Assembly (NCBI GenBank): GCA_016235225.1
Contig: JACRLS010000021.1
Span: 1-7,839 of the forward strand
Direction of reading: 5' to 3'
Length of the DNA: 7,839 nt
From: Nitrospirota bacterium
GTDB taxonomy: Bacteria; Nitrospirota; Nitrospiria; Nitrospirales; Nitrospiraceae
Part shown: positions 1 through 5,091 of the stretch, in pieces
How positions within the stretch are numbered: position 1 is the first letter of the stretch
Layout of the letters: each line of letters opens with the position of its first letter
Position numbers and translations under genes: made by a program
Notes under the pieces: model-generated
The model's database searches: none
Told to the model about the DNA's origin: nothing
Seen by the model: the letters and a program-made list of their open reading frames with translations, nothing else

Positions 1-589
1 GAGAGGCCTCTGTCCCAAGAGCTTCGACCAGTCGGTTGCCCTTCTGATCGTCTTGGTAGCTACTGGGGTGTCCCGACGACTCCCCAGACAGGACTTGCAC
101 CTGTGAGACACACAGCGCCTTTTCACGGCGCACTGAATAATCCCGGTTAATGCTGTCGTCCAATACAAAGAATGGCTTCTTCCCATACTCCCTAATACCC
201 GCAAACAGCTTGATGTGAACTTGAAAAATACTGGAGGGCTTGAATGCCAATACAAATCTATGCACATAGGCTACTAAGAGCAGGACCAGAATTGTACTCG
301 TTGACAGCCATAGAAGCGGATTGCTCGATGCGGTAAGGATTATTGCCAATGAGACGAGGAAGAAGGATGTTCCGGTGAATATGAATCGTATTGAGCGAAA
401 GAAAGAAATGATCGCGTTGATCAGGGCAAATGTCAGTATCCAGCTTTCTTGCTTATACAGAAAGACCGGAATTCTCCAAAAGGCTAGCACCGCAGGATAG
501 AAGACAGTGAAGGCAAACCATAGCCCCACATTCTTGCTTTTCGTGAAGATCCAAGCTATGGCTACCACCCCAATTATTGAGCTGTGCAT
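1..589 (-). pseudogene. IS-truncated multi-spanning membrane protein, runs off the window
   Basis: A minus-strand frame is open from position 589 to the window edge (196 codons) and is not closed here. I do not recognise the family. The translation has about four or five hydrophobic segments: near residues 5-15, 23-42, 49-70 (rich in F and I) and 74-110. A charged, probably cytoplasmic tail follows, with KKPFFVLDDS near residue 140 and a hydrophilic end. The DNA is visibly more AT-rich than the neighbouring genes, which suggests foreign origin. The apparent ATG at 589-587 lies inside the terminal repeat of the IS630 element, so it is not the original start. Joining the frame across the element keeps it open to about 1590, with a possible TTG start at 1553-1551 preceded by AGAGGG. 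The gene was therefore probably disrupted by the insertion. The function and the distal end are unknown. Confidence 0.6.
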
Positions 590-595
590 AAATAA
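575..595 (+). repeat. Left terminal inverted repeat of the IS630 element with TA target
   Basis: This segment is the reverse complement of 1490-1510 at 20 of 21 positions; the only mismatch is at 584. The first two bases (TA) are the duplicated target site. The repeat supplies an in-frame ATG (589-587) to the truncated membrane gene on the minus strand. Confidence 0.9.
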
Positions 596-1508
596 TGGAA
601 AGGATCACCGTGCCCACGGCAGATCAGACGCGTGGATACAGGACCACAGGAGTGGTGGCGACCCTCGGATGCGCCGCACCGAGTTGCGGAGTAGCCCGTT
701 GAGCTGGACCAAGTCCGTGGGCGCACTGTTGGCCAAGGCGCGGTCGGCCTGGGCCCAGACATATTCCGCTGGATTGACCCCCGAAGATGCCGGAGCAGGT
801 GTTGCAGGAAGGCTCGGACATCCAGCCCCGTGAGATTGCGGGTCCGAAGCGTGAGAGAGAGGGCCAGCCGTTTCCGCTGGGGAGACACGGCCAACGCACT
901 GATCGCGGAGATCCGATCCTGTTTGTAGCGGGAGCGCACGAGGGGCGTTTCCCCTTTCGGAGCCCAGGTGCGGGCCACGTTGGGGATGAGCAGGAAGCCC
1001 GATTCATCGAGGAAGACCAGATGGGCCCCACGTCGGTGAGCGTTTTTTTATATGCGGCCAGCGATGCCGCTTCCAGGCCGCAATCGCCACGTCGTTCCGT
1101 TGCAGAGCCCGGCGTTCGGGTTTCTGACAACTCCATCCCAACCTGGTCAGCAGCTTCCAGACATGGCAGGGATGGTAGGCCACGCCGAACTGCTTTCGGA
1201 TCATCTGGGCCACGCGTTGTAAGGTCCACAGATCCGTCCGATAGCCGGCCGCCAGGGGACCCTTGACGAGCACGGTGGTCAGGCGCTTCTTCTGCGACAC
1301 GGAGAGCCTGGGCGGGCGGCCCGGGGTGGGGTGCGGGCGCAACCCCTTCAGCCCCTTGTTTCGGTACGCCTGATCCCATCGGAACACCGAACTCACCGAT
1401 GCGCTCACGGCGCGTGCCACAGCCGACAGATTCTTGCCCGCCCGGAGCAGCCGAATGGCCTGTCGGCGTCGCCGTTCCAGGTGCTGGGCTTATTTATGCA
1501 AAGCTCAA
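577..1508 (-). mobile_element. IS630-family insertion sequence, defective
   Basis: A 932-bp element is bounded by terminal inverted repeats at 577-595 and 1490-1508. It is flanked by TA dinucleotides at 575-576 and 1509-1510, the target duplication expected for the IS630/Tc1-mariner superfamily. It contains one transposase region on the minus strand, encoding a helix-turn-helix N-terminus and DDE-type catalytic blocks. The transposase is disrupted by a frameshift and an internal deletion, so the element cannot move by itself as written. The ends look intact, so it might still be mobilised by a related transposase elsewhere in the genome. It interrupts an AT-rich membrane-protein gene read on the same strand. 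Confidence 0.88.
605..1485 (-). pseudogene. IS630-family transposase, frameshifted and internally deleted
   Basis: Reading leftwards, the N-terminal part (about 1485-1045) encodes a helix-turn-helix region (RLLRAGKNLSAVARAVSAS), then GLRPHPTPGRPPRLS and a winged-helix block ending WPHIKK, all typical of IS630 transposases. At a run of seven A on the minus strand (about 1045-1051) the frame breaks. It resumes in another frame as AHLVFLDESGF, which carries the first catalytic Asp, followed by ARTWAPKGETPLVR and ISALAVSP. After HLLRHLRG (about 777-790) roughly 40 residues are missing, including the block with the second catalytic Asp. The frame then shifts to NPAEYVWAQ, which holds the catalytic Glu, and ends at the stop at 607-605. 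No clear start codon is visible upstream of 1420; the frame is open to a stop in the terminal repeat. The protein is certainly inactive because of the internal deletion, whatever the cause of the poly-A lesion. Confidence 0.87.
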
Positions 1509-1510
1509 TA
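1490..1510 (-). repeat. Right terminal inverted repeat of the IS630 element with TA target
   Basis: This is the partner of 575-595 with one mismatch. The last two bases (TA, 1509-1510) are the second copy of the target dinucleotide. Sequence identity stops immediately inside and outside these limits, which fixes the element boundaries. Confidence 0.9.
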
Positions 1511-1545
1511 GAATGCGGCAATACTTGCAAACAGCTGCGTTCTTA

Positions 1546-1585
1546 AGGACCAAACGAGTCCCTCTTCGCGGCGCGCGGCGGTCCT
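1546..1585. repeat. GC-rich palindromic repeat, second family, copy 1
   Basis: The arms AGGACC (1546-1551) and GGTCCT (1580-1585) are perfect inverted repeats enclosing a GC-rich centre. The centre at 1565-1581 matches 2286-2302 at 16 of 17 positions. The arms differ between the two copies, so the shared part is the centre. It lies 36 bp beyond the IS630 end, over what may be the start region of the interrupted membrane gene. Confidence 0.5.
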
Positions 1586-1621
1586 ATTCTTGAAATGATT
1601 TCCTTCCCCCCATCATTATCG

Positions 1622-1650
1622 TTGACATGCCAGGTCTTGGCGATTAGCCT
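1622..1650 (+). promoter_or_regulatory. Candidate promoter for the DUF6883/DUF4926 pair
   Basis: A perfect -35 consensus TTGACA lies at 1622-1627. Seventeen bases downstream the -10 position (1645-1650, TAGCCT) is a poor match. The start codon of the next gene is at 1662, so the leader would be very short. This is a weak prediction based on the -35 box and position. Confidence 0.25.
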
Positions 1651-1661
1651 GCCGCCTCAAG

Positions 1662-2006
1662 ATGCGCGCGCCGAACACTGAAGACCTTCAAGTCGATCGA
1701 CAGCAGATTGTGGACCATCCGCGTTCTCCTTCACATCCTGACGGTCAGGCAAAGGCTGCATTCTTTCGGCGCTTTGGGTTCACGGGCGAGCGCTGGGAAG
1801 TACTGGCAGAAGCTCTTCGCCGACATGGAATGGCTCATCCGATCGTAAGAACAGTAGAATCTCCGCATGGGACGCGCTATTCTGTCGATGGTGAGATTGA
1901 GTCGCCTGACGGACGCAACCCGCGTATTCGATCGGTGTGGATGCTTGAAGCAGGCGGTATGAGTCCACGATTGATTACGGCTCATCCGCTTGAGGTGCCA
2001 GGATGA
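1662..2006 (+). CDS. DUF6883 domain protein
   Basis: A 114-residue protein of unknown function. It matches my recollection of the DUF6883 family: an N-terminal SPSHPDGQAKAAFFRRFGF block (residues 22-40), the helix ERWEVLAEALRRHG (43-56), and a C-terminal half with HGTRYSVDGEIESPDGRNPR (69-88) and SVWMLEAGG..PRLITAHPLE (91-111). The last block is the hallmark beta-strand part of the family. It has no signal peptide or membrane segment and is probably cytoplasmic. The ATG at 1662 is the first start after an upstream stop; no strong ribosome binding site is seen. Its TGA overlaps the ATG of the next gene (ATGA, 2003-2006), so the two are translationally coupled. In many genomes such proteins sit beside a DUF4926 gene, as here, which suggests the two work as a pair. 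No activity is assigned. Confidence 0.75.
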   Translation: MRAPNTEDLQVDRQQIVDHPRSPSHPDGQAKAAFFRRFGFTGERWEVLAEALRRHGMAHPIVRTVESPHGTRYSVDGEIESPDGRNPRIRSVWMLEAGGMSPRLITAHPLEVPG

Positions 2007-2235
2007 TCAAAGAGCATGACCGTGTGATTCTGACCAACGACCTGTCCGCAGAAGGGTTGAAGGCTGGCGACGTGGGGACGGTCATCCATGTACAACGAGG
2101 GGCGAGGCATTTGAAGTAGAGTTCCTTACGCTCCACGGGGAGACTGCTGCCATTGCCACCGTGCCGGCTGCACACATTCGCCCCGTGACCCAGCGCGACA
2201 TGACGCACGCACGACTCATCAAGCAACCGGCCTAG
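2003..2235 (+). pseudogene. DUF4926 domain protein, frameshifted by one base
   Basis: The frame starts at the ATG overlapping the DUF6883 stop. It encodes MIKEHDRVILTNDL, then GLKAGDVGTVIHVQRG, and hits a stop at 2117-2119. Downstream, the -1 frame continues with EAFEVEFLTLHGETAAIATV and AAHIRPV to a stop at 2233-2235. Adding one G to the four-G run at 2099-2102 joins them into a 77-residue protein with the complete DUF4926 pattern: DRVVL, GDVGTVV, GGEAFEVEF, LTLxGET, IRPV. This is a small SH3-like beta-barrel family of unknown function, usually found beside DUF6883-type genes. As written, only a 38-residue product is made. The lesion may be a real mutation or a homopolymer sequencing error; the intact remainder of the protein favours a recent event or an error. 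Confidence 0.72.
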
Positions 2236-2271
2236 TATTCAGTCCACGCTGACTCTCTCAGAGTGCATCCG

Positions 2272-2306
2272 ACAGCAGGCCCCGTTTCGCGGCGCGTGGC
2301 GGCTGT
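2272..2306. repeat. GC-rich palindromic repeat, second family, copy 2
   Basis: The arms ACAGC (2272-2276) and GCTGT (2302-2306) enclose a centre that matches copy 1 at 16 of 17 positions (2286-2302 against 1565-1581). It lies 36 bp downstream of the DUF4926 stop codon and just ahead of the toxin-antitoxin promoter. It could act as a 3' hairpin for the upstream pair, but there is no T run. Confidence 0.5.
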
Positions 2307-2319
2307 TTCCCTCCGCTGG

Positions 2320-2349
2320 TTGACGGGTTCCTACGTGGTGGGATATTCT
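2320..2349 (+). promoter_or_regulatory. Candidate promoter of the toxin-antitoxin operon
   Basis: TTGACG at 2320-2325 (5 of 6 to the sigma-70 -35 box) is followed after 18 bp by TATTCT at 2344-2349 (4 of 6 to the -10 box). The predicted transcription start falls within the palindrome at 2351-2370, which fits repression by the antitoxin. Confidence 0.45.
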
Positions 2350-2350
2350 G

Positions 2351-2370
2351 ATGACCAGAATTGTGGTCAT
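2351..2370. promoter_or_regulatory. 20-bp palindromic operator candidate
   Basis: ATGACCAGAATTGTGGTCAT is symmetric at 9 of 10 base pairs. It sits directly after the -10 box and about 20 bp before the antitoxin start. Phd/YefM antitoxins bind such palindromes to repress their own operon, so this is the expected autoregulatory site. The role is inferred from position and symmetry. Confidence 0.55.
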
Positions 2371-2390
2371 GCTAGATTGTGAGGTGGGCC

Positions 2391-2687
2391 GTGGCAAAAA
2401 CGTTGTCCTTATCTGAGGTGAAGACACGGTTGCCTGAGTTAGTCGCGGGCGTACAGGAGCGTGAGGAAGAGGTCGTGGTCACGAAACACGGCCGTCCGGC
2501 TGCCGTGCTGGTCAATGTCGACGAGTATGCACGCCTGAATGAGACGCTCGATGTTCTGAGCGATCCGGCCTTGATGAAGCAGATCAACCGGAGCAAGGCG
2601 TTCTATCGGTCCGGCAAGAAGGGGATCACCTTCGAGGACGTGTTCGGTGAGCCGTTGACTCCAGTGAAGAAGCGGCGCAGTGCGTGA
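2391..2687 (+). CDS. Type II antitoxin, Phd/YefM family
   Basis: A 98-residue antitoxin that should neutralise the adjacent RelE/ParE-type toxin and repress the operon. The N-terminal Phd/YefM fold is clear: SLSEVKTRLPELVAGVQ (residues 6-22), the strand EEVVVTKHGRPAAVLVNVDEYARL (26-49), then a helix (ETLDVLSDPALMKQI). The C-terminal tail is basic and probably disordered (YRSGKKGITFEDVFG onward); it is the part that would wrap around the toxin. I chose the GTG at 2391, because GAGGTGG at 2381-2387 makes a good ribosome binding site for it. A GTG at 2379 lies in the same frame but would consume that site. The TGA stop overlaps the toxin GTG (GTGA, 2684-2687), which couples their translation. 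Confidence 0.88.
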   Translation: MAKTLSLSEVKTRLPELVAGVQEREEEVVVTKHGRPAAVLVNVDEYARLNETLDVLSDPALMKQINRSKAFYRSGKKGITFEDVFGEPLTPVKKRRSA

Positions 2688-2965
2688 CGCACTTCCGTCC
2701 GGACATCCCTCCGCATGTTGCCGAGGTCATCCGGTCTCTCCATCCTGACCTGAAACGCTCCATCAAAGCGGCGATCCGCGCCATTGGGACCGACCCCGCG
2801 TGTGGAGAGCCGCTCCAGCGTGAACTCGACGGGTTGAGGAAGTATCGCGTTCGCCGCTTTTGGATTGTCTATGCCGTTGATCGCAAGACGCGCGTGATCC
2901 GCCTCATGGCCGTCGGTCACCGCCGAAATGTGTACGAAGAGCTGACGGCGAGACTGCGACGATAG
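2684..2965 (+). CDS. Type II toxin, RelE/ParE superfamily
   Basis: A 93-residue basic protein of the RelE/ParE toxin fold, probably an mRNA interferase of the RelE branch. The motifs are an N-terminal helix pair (HVAEVIRSLHPDLKRSIKAAIRAI, residues 11-34), then EPLQRELDGLRKYRVRRFWIVYAVD (42-66) and VIRLMAVGHRRNVYEELTARL (71-91). The basic and aromatic residues in KYRVRRF, and the HRRNVYE block near the C-terminus, are where RelE-type catalytic residues lie. This start (GTG at 2684) overlaps the antitoxin stop by four bases, the usual arrangement for this class. Length and order (antitoxin first) are normal, and nothing looks damaged. ParE-type gyrase inhibition cannot be excluded from sequence alone. 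Confidence 0.87.
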   Translation: MTHFRPDIPPHVAEVIRSLHPDLKRSIKAAIRAIGTDPACGEPLQRELDGLRKYRVRRFWIVYAVDRKTRVIRLMAVGHRRNVYEELTARLRR

Positions 2966-2979
2966 CCCTGAACAAGACA

Positions 2980-3001
2980 CTCGCCCCGCTGACAGCGCGA
3001 G
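2980..3001 (+). terminator. Weak hairpin after the toxin gene
   Basis: Fourteen bases after the toxin stop, CTCG/CGAG (2980-2983 with 2998-3001) and the inner CGCT/AGCG pair around a GAC loop form a two-part hairpin with a three-C bulge. No proper U tract follows, only a pyrimidine-rich stretch to about 3040. It is a possible terminator only. Confidence 0.3.
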
Positions 3002-3042
3002 GCGCCCCATCTCTTCCGATTTCTCCTCATTTGCTTTTCCAC

Positions 3043-3065
3043 CGGGAGGTTTCTAGAATCTCCCG
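3043..3065. repeat. Inverted repeat upstream of the unknown gene at 3158
   Basis: CGGGAG (3043-3048) and CTCCCG (3060-3065) are perfect inverted arms around a centre containing the palindrome TTCTAGAA (3051-3058). It lies about 90 bp before the next gene and could be an operator or a hairpin. There is no T run and no recognised motif. Confidence 0.35.
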
Positions 3066-3157
3066 CCACTGGTCATTTCAAGCTTGATCGACGAACCACG
3101 AAGGATCTGCGCGCATGTCTGACAGAGCCTCACGCGGCACGAGGAGACAAAACAGAG

Positions 3158-3691
3158 GTGCTGCCAGCGCAGAAAGCCGCGCCGGCGGCCATCGTGATCG
3201 AGACGACCGGCAGTGAAGGGGAGTTGCGACGTCAATTGCGGGCCAAGAACGGGGTGGCCGAACTCAGCTCCTCCACATCCGGTATCCGCTTCTCACAAGC
3301 TCCAACCGGGAGCTTTGGGTTCATCGCCCCACAGTCCCTGGGGATGGCCTTGGTGACGCAGAGTCCGGATCTCATCATGGAACGGGTACAACCTGCCGCC
3401 AATGCGTACGAGATTCACAAGCTCGCCGGCGGCAGCGGGATGGTGGTGGGATTCGTAGGGCCAGATCTCATGCCTCAGTTGACGCCCAGCCAACGGCCGA
3501 AGAATGTCCGGATCGCGCTTTATTCCAATCCTTCGGACAAGGCCCCGCACATCGTCGCGGTTCCCTTGGTCAAACTGGTAGCCGACCGAATGCCGGTCCG
3601 ACTCGACCACAAGAACCCTGATAGTGCCGTCATGCTGGACATGGATTTGCAGGGCAGCGCCAACCGCAAGCCGTCTCAAGGACCGCAATAA
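3158..3691 (+). CDS. Conserved-looking protein of unknown function
   Basis: A 177-residue protein that I do not recognise. It has an alanine-rich start (LPAQKAAPAAIVIETTG), a charged helix GELRRQLRAKNG (residues 21-32) and a central part with SFGFIAPQSLGMALVTQSPDLIMERV (52-77). A glycine-rich strand GGSGMVVGFVGPDLMPQL (90-107) follows, then a beta-rich C-terminus VRIALYSNPSDKAPHIVAVPLVKLVADRMPVRL (120-152), and a hydrophilic tail. No signal peptide or membrane helix is obvious with this start. The GTG at 3158 has GAGGAG at 3141-3146, eleven bases ahead. The frame is open further upstream to 2993, so an earlier non-standard start is possible. Codon use and composition look coding and match the neighbours. 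It may be co-transcribed with the small membrane and secreted proteins downstream, but a gap of more than 100 bp separates them. Confidence 0.6.
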   Translation: MLPAQKAAPAAIVIETTGSEGELRRQLRAKNGVAELSSSTSGIRFSQAPTGSFGFIAPQSLGMALVTQSPDLIMERVQPAANAYEIHKLAGGSGMVVGFVGPDLMPQLTPSQRPKNVRIALYSNPSDKAPHIVAVPLVKLVADRMPVRLDHKNPDSAVMLDMDLQGSANRKPSQGPQ

Positions 3692-3806
3692 CACCACGCG
3701 GTTCGCAGGCCGCGGCCGTCCTCTTCAGTTTGAGCGCAAGAATCGGATAGCGCGGGGTGCCGGCACGGCAGTAGGATGCGGCATCATGAATGGGAGGAAT
3801 CCCGAC

Positions 3807-3881
3807 ATGCTGGCCGTCGATGCCGATCGGGCCTGGAAAGCCGTGCTGACTCACGATCGCCGGTGCGAATGGGACGTGTGA
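3807..3881 (+). pseudogene. Possible remnant of the start of an Ada-type DNA-repair regulator
   Basis: An ATG at 3807 has an excellent ribosome binding site (GGGAGG, 3792-3797). It opens a 24-residue frame, MLAVDADRAWKAVLTHDRRC, then EWDV and a stop. The pattern DxDxxWxAVLxxD is typical of the first residues of the Ada metal-binding domain (methylphosphotriester repair and AraC-type activation). If one A is dropped near 3868 the frame continues as CDGTCERHAVRICRTS, which again resembles the Ada sequence (DGxF..AVR...I.CR.S) with a gap. The cysteine cluster and the rest of Ada are absent, so this would be a broken 5' fragment. An alternative is that an extra G at 3871-3873 fuses this start to the membrane protein that follows. 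Both readings are inferences. Confidence 0.35.
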
Positions 3882-3886
3882 ACGGC

Positions 3887-4212
3887 ATGCTGTCCGTATT
3901 TGCCGGACTTCTCTTGAGGACCTCTCTTTGCCACGTCGGCAAGCGTAGCGGGCTGGTCATCGTCTGGGGGCATGTCTCGGCCTGGGCGTATGCTTGTCGG
4001 AAGTCGCCGGTGCTGTCTGGGGCGCCAAAGCGGCGCTTCCGATTGCCGCAGCCGAGGCCGGGGCGCCCGGTGCCGCGCCGTGGCAAGAGTCTCTCGTGCT
4101 GGTGTGTCACATGGTCCCGGCGCTCTTTCTGATCGCCGCATGGATGCTGTTGATCTGGGGCCTCTACCGGAGCTTTGCAAGGCGAAATGCTGCGCAGTTT
4201 GGTTGTGAATGA
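3887..4212 (+). pseudogene. Small two-helix membrane protein, frameshifted by one base
   Basis: Two overlapping frames make sense only if joined. The first runs from the ATG at 3887 (or a TTG at 3914: LRTSLCHVGKRSGLVIVWG). The second ends at 4212 with LSEVAGAVWGAKAALP, a long Ala/Gly/Pro-rich loop, VCHMVPALFLIAAWMLLIWG and the basic tail YRSFARRNAAQFGCE. Adding one G to the five-G run at 3966-3970 joins them, and the joint region becomes a clean hydrophobic helix SGLVIVWGACLGLGVCLSEV. The repaired protein is 99-108 residues, with two membrane helices and a loop of about 35 residues between them. No family is recognised. Its stop at 4210-4212 lies directly before the ATG (4214) of the secreted protein, so the two are probably translated together. 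As written it would be truncated; error or decay cannot be told apart here. Confidence 0.5.
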
Positions 4213-4213
4213 T

Positions 4214-4648
4214 ATGCCGGGAAGCCACAAACGGTGGTGGATCCTTGGGCTGGCCCTTCTGGTCGGAACTCAGACTGCGTTCGGGCAGCTCTTCGAGGCG
4301 GACTCGAAGCGTGGCGGCCATTCCAAAATGGATATCGTCGTGAAAGAGATCGAACGCCGGGACCGCTCCTCTATTATGGAGATCACCATCACCAAGGTGG
4401 GCTCGTCCGTCGGCTCATCGTTCTTTCTCCTGTGCAGCCTCCGGCAACTGGCCCAACTCCGCGGTCCCTACCGCTACATTGTGAAGATCGAGGAGACCCC
4501 GAAGCCTGGGCAGATGCTGGTGGGGTTCCTGCGCGCGCCAGAGGAATCCTTGTCAGCGATCGATACGGGATTCGCCGGAAACCATCCTCGCCTCACCGTC
4601 ATCGACCTCGATCAATTCGCCCCCATCTGCGATCTTCCCAAACAGTGA
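4214..4648 (+). CDS. Secreted or periplasmic protein of unknown function
   Basis: A 144-residue protein with a clear signal peptide: basic start (GSHKRWW, residues 3-9), hydrophobic core ILGLALLVGTQ (10-20) and a likely signal peptidase I site after TAFG (residue 24). The mature part of about 120 residues is mixed alpha/beta: KMDIVVKEIERRDRSSIMEITITKVG (38-63), SSVGSSFFLLCSLRQLAQLRG (64-84), YRYIVKIEETPKPGQMLVGFLRAPEESL (86-113) and a C-terminus with LTVIDLDQFAPICDL. Two cysteines are present in the mature chain, which would allow one disulfide. I do not recognise a named domain. I chose the ATG at 4214 because it places the signal peptide at the N-terminus; a TTG at 4175 in the same frame would bury it. 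There is no strong ribosome binding site, which fits coupling to the preceding membrane-protein gene ending at 4212. Confidence 0.68.
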   Translation: MPGSHKRWWILGLALLVGTQTAFGQLFEADSKRGGHSKMDIVVKEIERRDRSSIMEITITKVGSSVGSSFFLLCSLRQLAQLRGPYRYIVKIEETPKPGQMLVGFLRAPEESLSAIDTGFAGNHPRLTVIDLDQFAPICDLPKQ

Positions 4649-4678
4649 CCCTTTTCGTCGCACACGAGGAATGCACAT

Positions 4679-4975
4679 CTATGCTCCTCCTCTTCTTGAT
4701 CCAGCCCAGGTCTGGAAACGCTGTTGAAGTGCCTGGCGTACGGCTTCAGGAGGTGGTGCTTGTTGGAGATCCCCGAGTCGCTGAACCGTCTCCTTCATCT
4801 GCTTCAAATAATTCCGGCAGCCCCGGCAGACACCGAGATGGAGCTGGAATTGAATCCAGCGACCGAACGTCAGTGACTCGTCGAGATAGTCCGTCACCAA
4901 CTCGACGAACTCCTTGCAGGTGAGGCCGCCCCCCACCGTCTCCGTGACATAGCGCTCAATGTACTCGCGTTCCAT
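4679..4975 (-). CDS. Zinc-finger anti-sigma-like protein (zf-HC2)
   Basis: A 98-residue protein with the zinc-binding anti-sigma fold (zf-HC2). Cys20, His46, Cys50 and Cys53 form C-x25-H-x3-C-x2-C (LTCKEF ... HLGVCRGC). The surrounding helices are typical: LVTDYLDESL after the first Cys, and CRNYLKQMKETVQRLG after the last. The C-terminal 30 residues (QQAPPPEAVRQALQQRFQTW) form a short tail with no membrane helix, so the protein is soluble. Such proteins hold an ECF sigma factor inactive, often under redox control through the zinc site. No sigma factor gene is adjacent: the next gene upstream is a lipoprotein, with a 99-bp palindrome between. The ATG at 4975 has a good ribosome binding site (GGAGAG on the minus strand, 4984-4979). 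The frame is open further upstream, but only through the palindrome. It converges with the secreted-protein gene ending at 4648. Confidence 0.82.
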   Translation of the reverse strand: MEREYIERYVTETVGGGLTCKEFVELVTDYLDESLTFGRWIQFQLHLGVCRGCRNYLKQMKETVQRLGDLQQAPPPEAVRQALQQRFQTWAGSRRGGA

Positions 4976-4989
4976 TTTCTCTCCACTCG

Positions 4990-5088
4990 CTGCTCGGCTC
5001 GCTGTGTGTTTGCCGCTGCGCGCGTCCAACGAGGCCCTTCCGAGGGCGCGCGTTGCGCGAGCACAGCAAACACCAACGTGCCGAGCAG
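4990..5088. repeat. 99-bp nested palindrome, copy A of the 48-nt core family
   Basis: The outer arms are CTGCTCGGC (4990-4998) with GCCGAGCAG (5080-5088), then GTGTTTGC (5006-5013) with GCAAACAC (5066-5073). The core spans 5016-5063: TGCGCGCG with CGCGAGCA (one mismatch), the variable pair CAACG (5027-5031) with CGTTG (5051-5055), and the central hairpin GCCCT/AGGGC with loop TCCG (5034-5047). The whole can fold into one long hairpin on either strand. It fills the gap between the lipoprotein stop codon (5092) and the ribosome binding site of the anti-sigma-like gene (4984), leaving three to five bases on either side. It could act as a terminator, an mRNA-stability element or a mobile palindrome. 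Confidence 0.85.
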
Positions 5089-5091
5089 TCT

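Noticed and set aside
1040..1055. Programmed frameshifting at the poly-A run of the IS630 transposase
   Set aside because: A -1 slip leads into the wrong frame, and the downstream 40-residue deletion removes activity anyway. A plain indel is simpler.
787..1266. Plus-strand open frames over the IS630 region
   Set aside because: They are antisense to the recognisable transposase, with no plausible product.
2252..2264. Small hairpin ACTCT-ctc-AGAGT after the DUF4926 gene as a terminator
   Set aside because: The stem is only five weak pairs and no T run follows.
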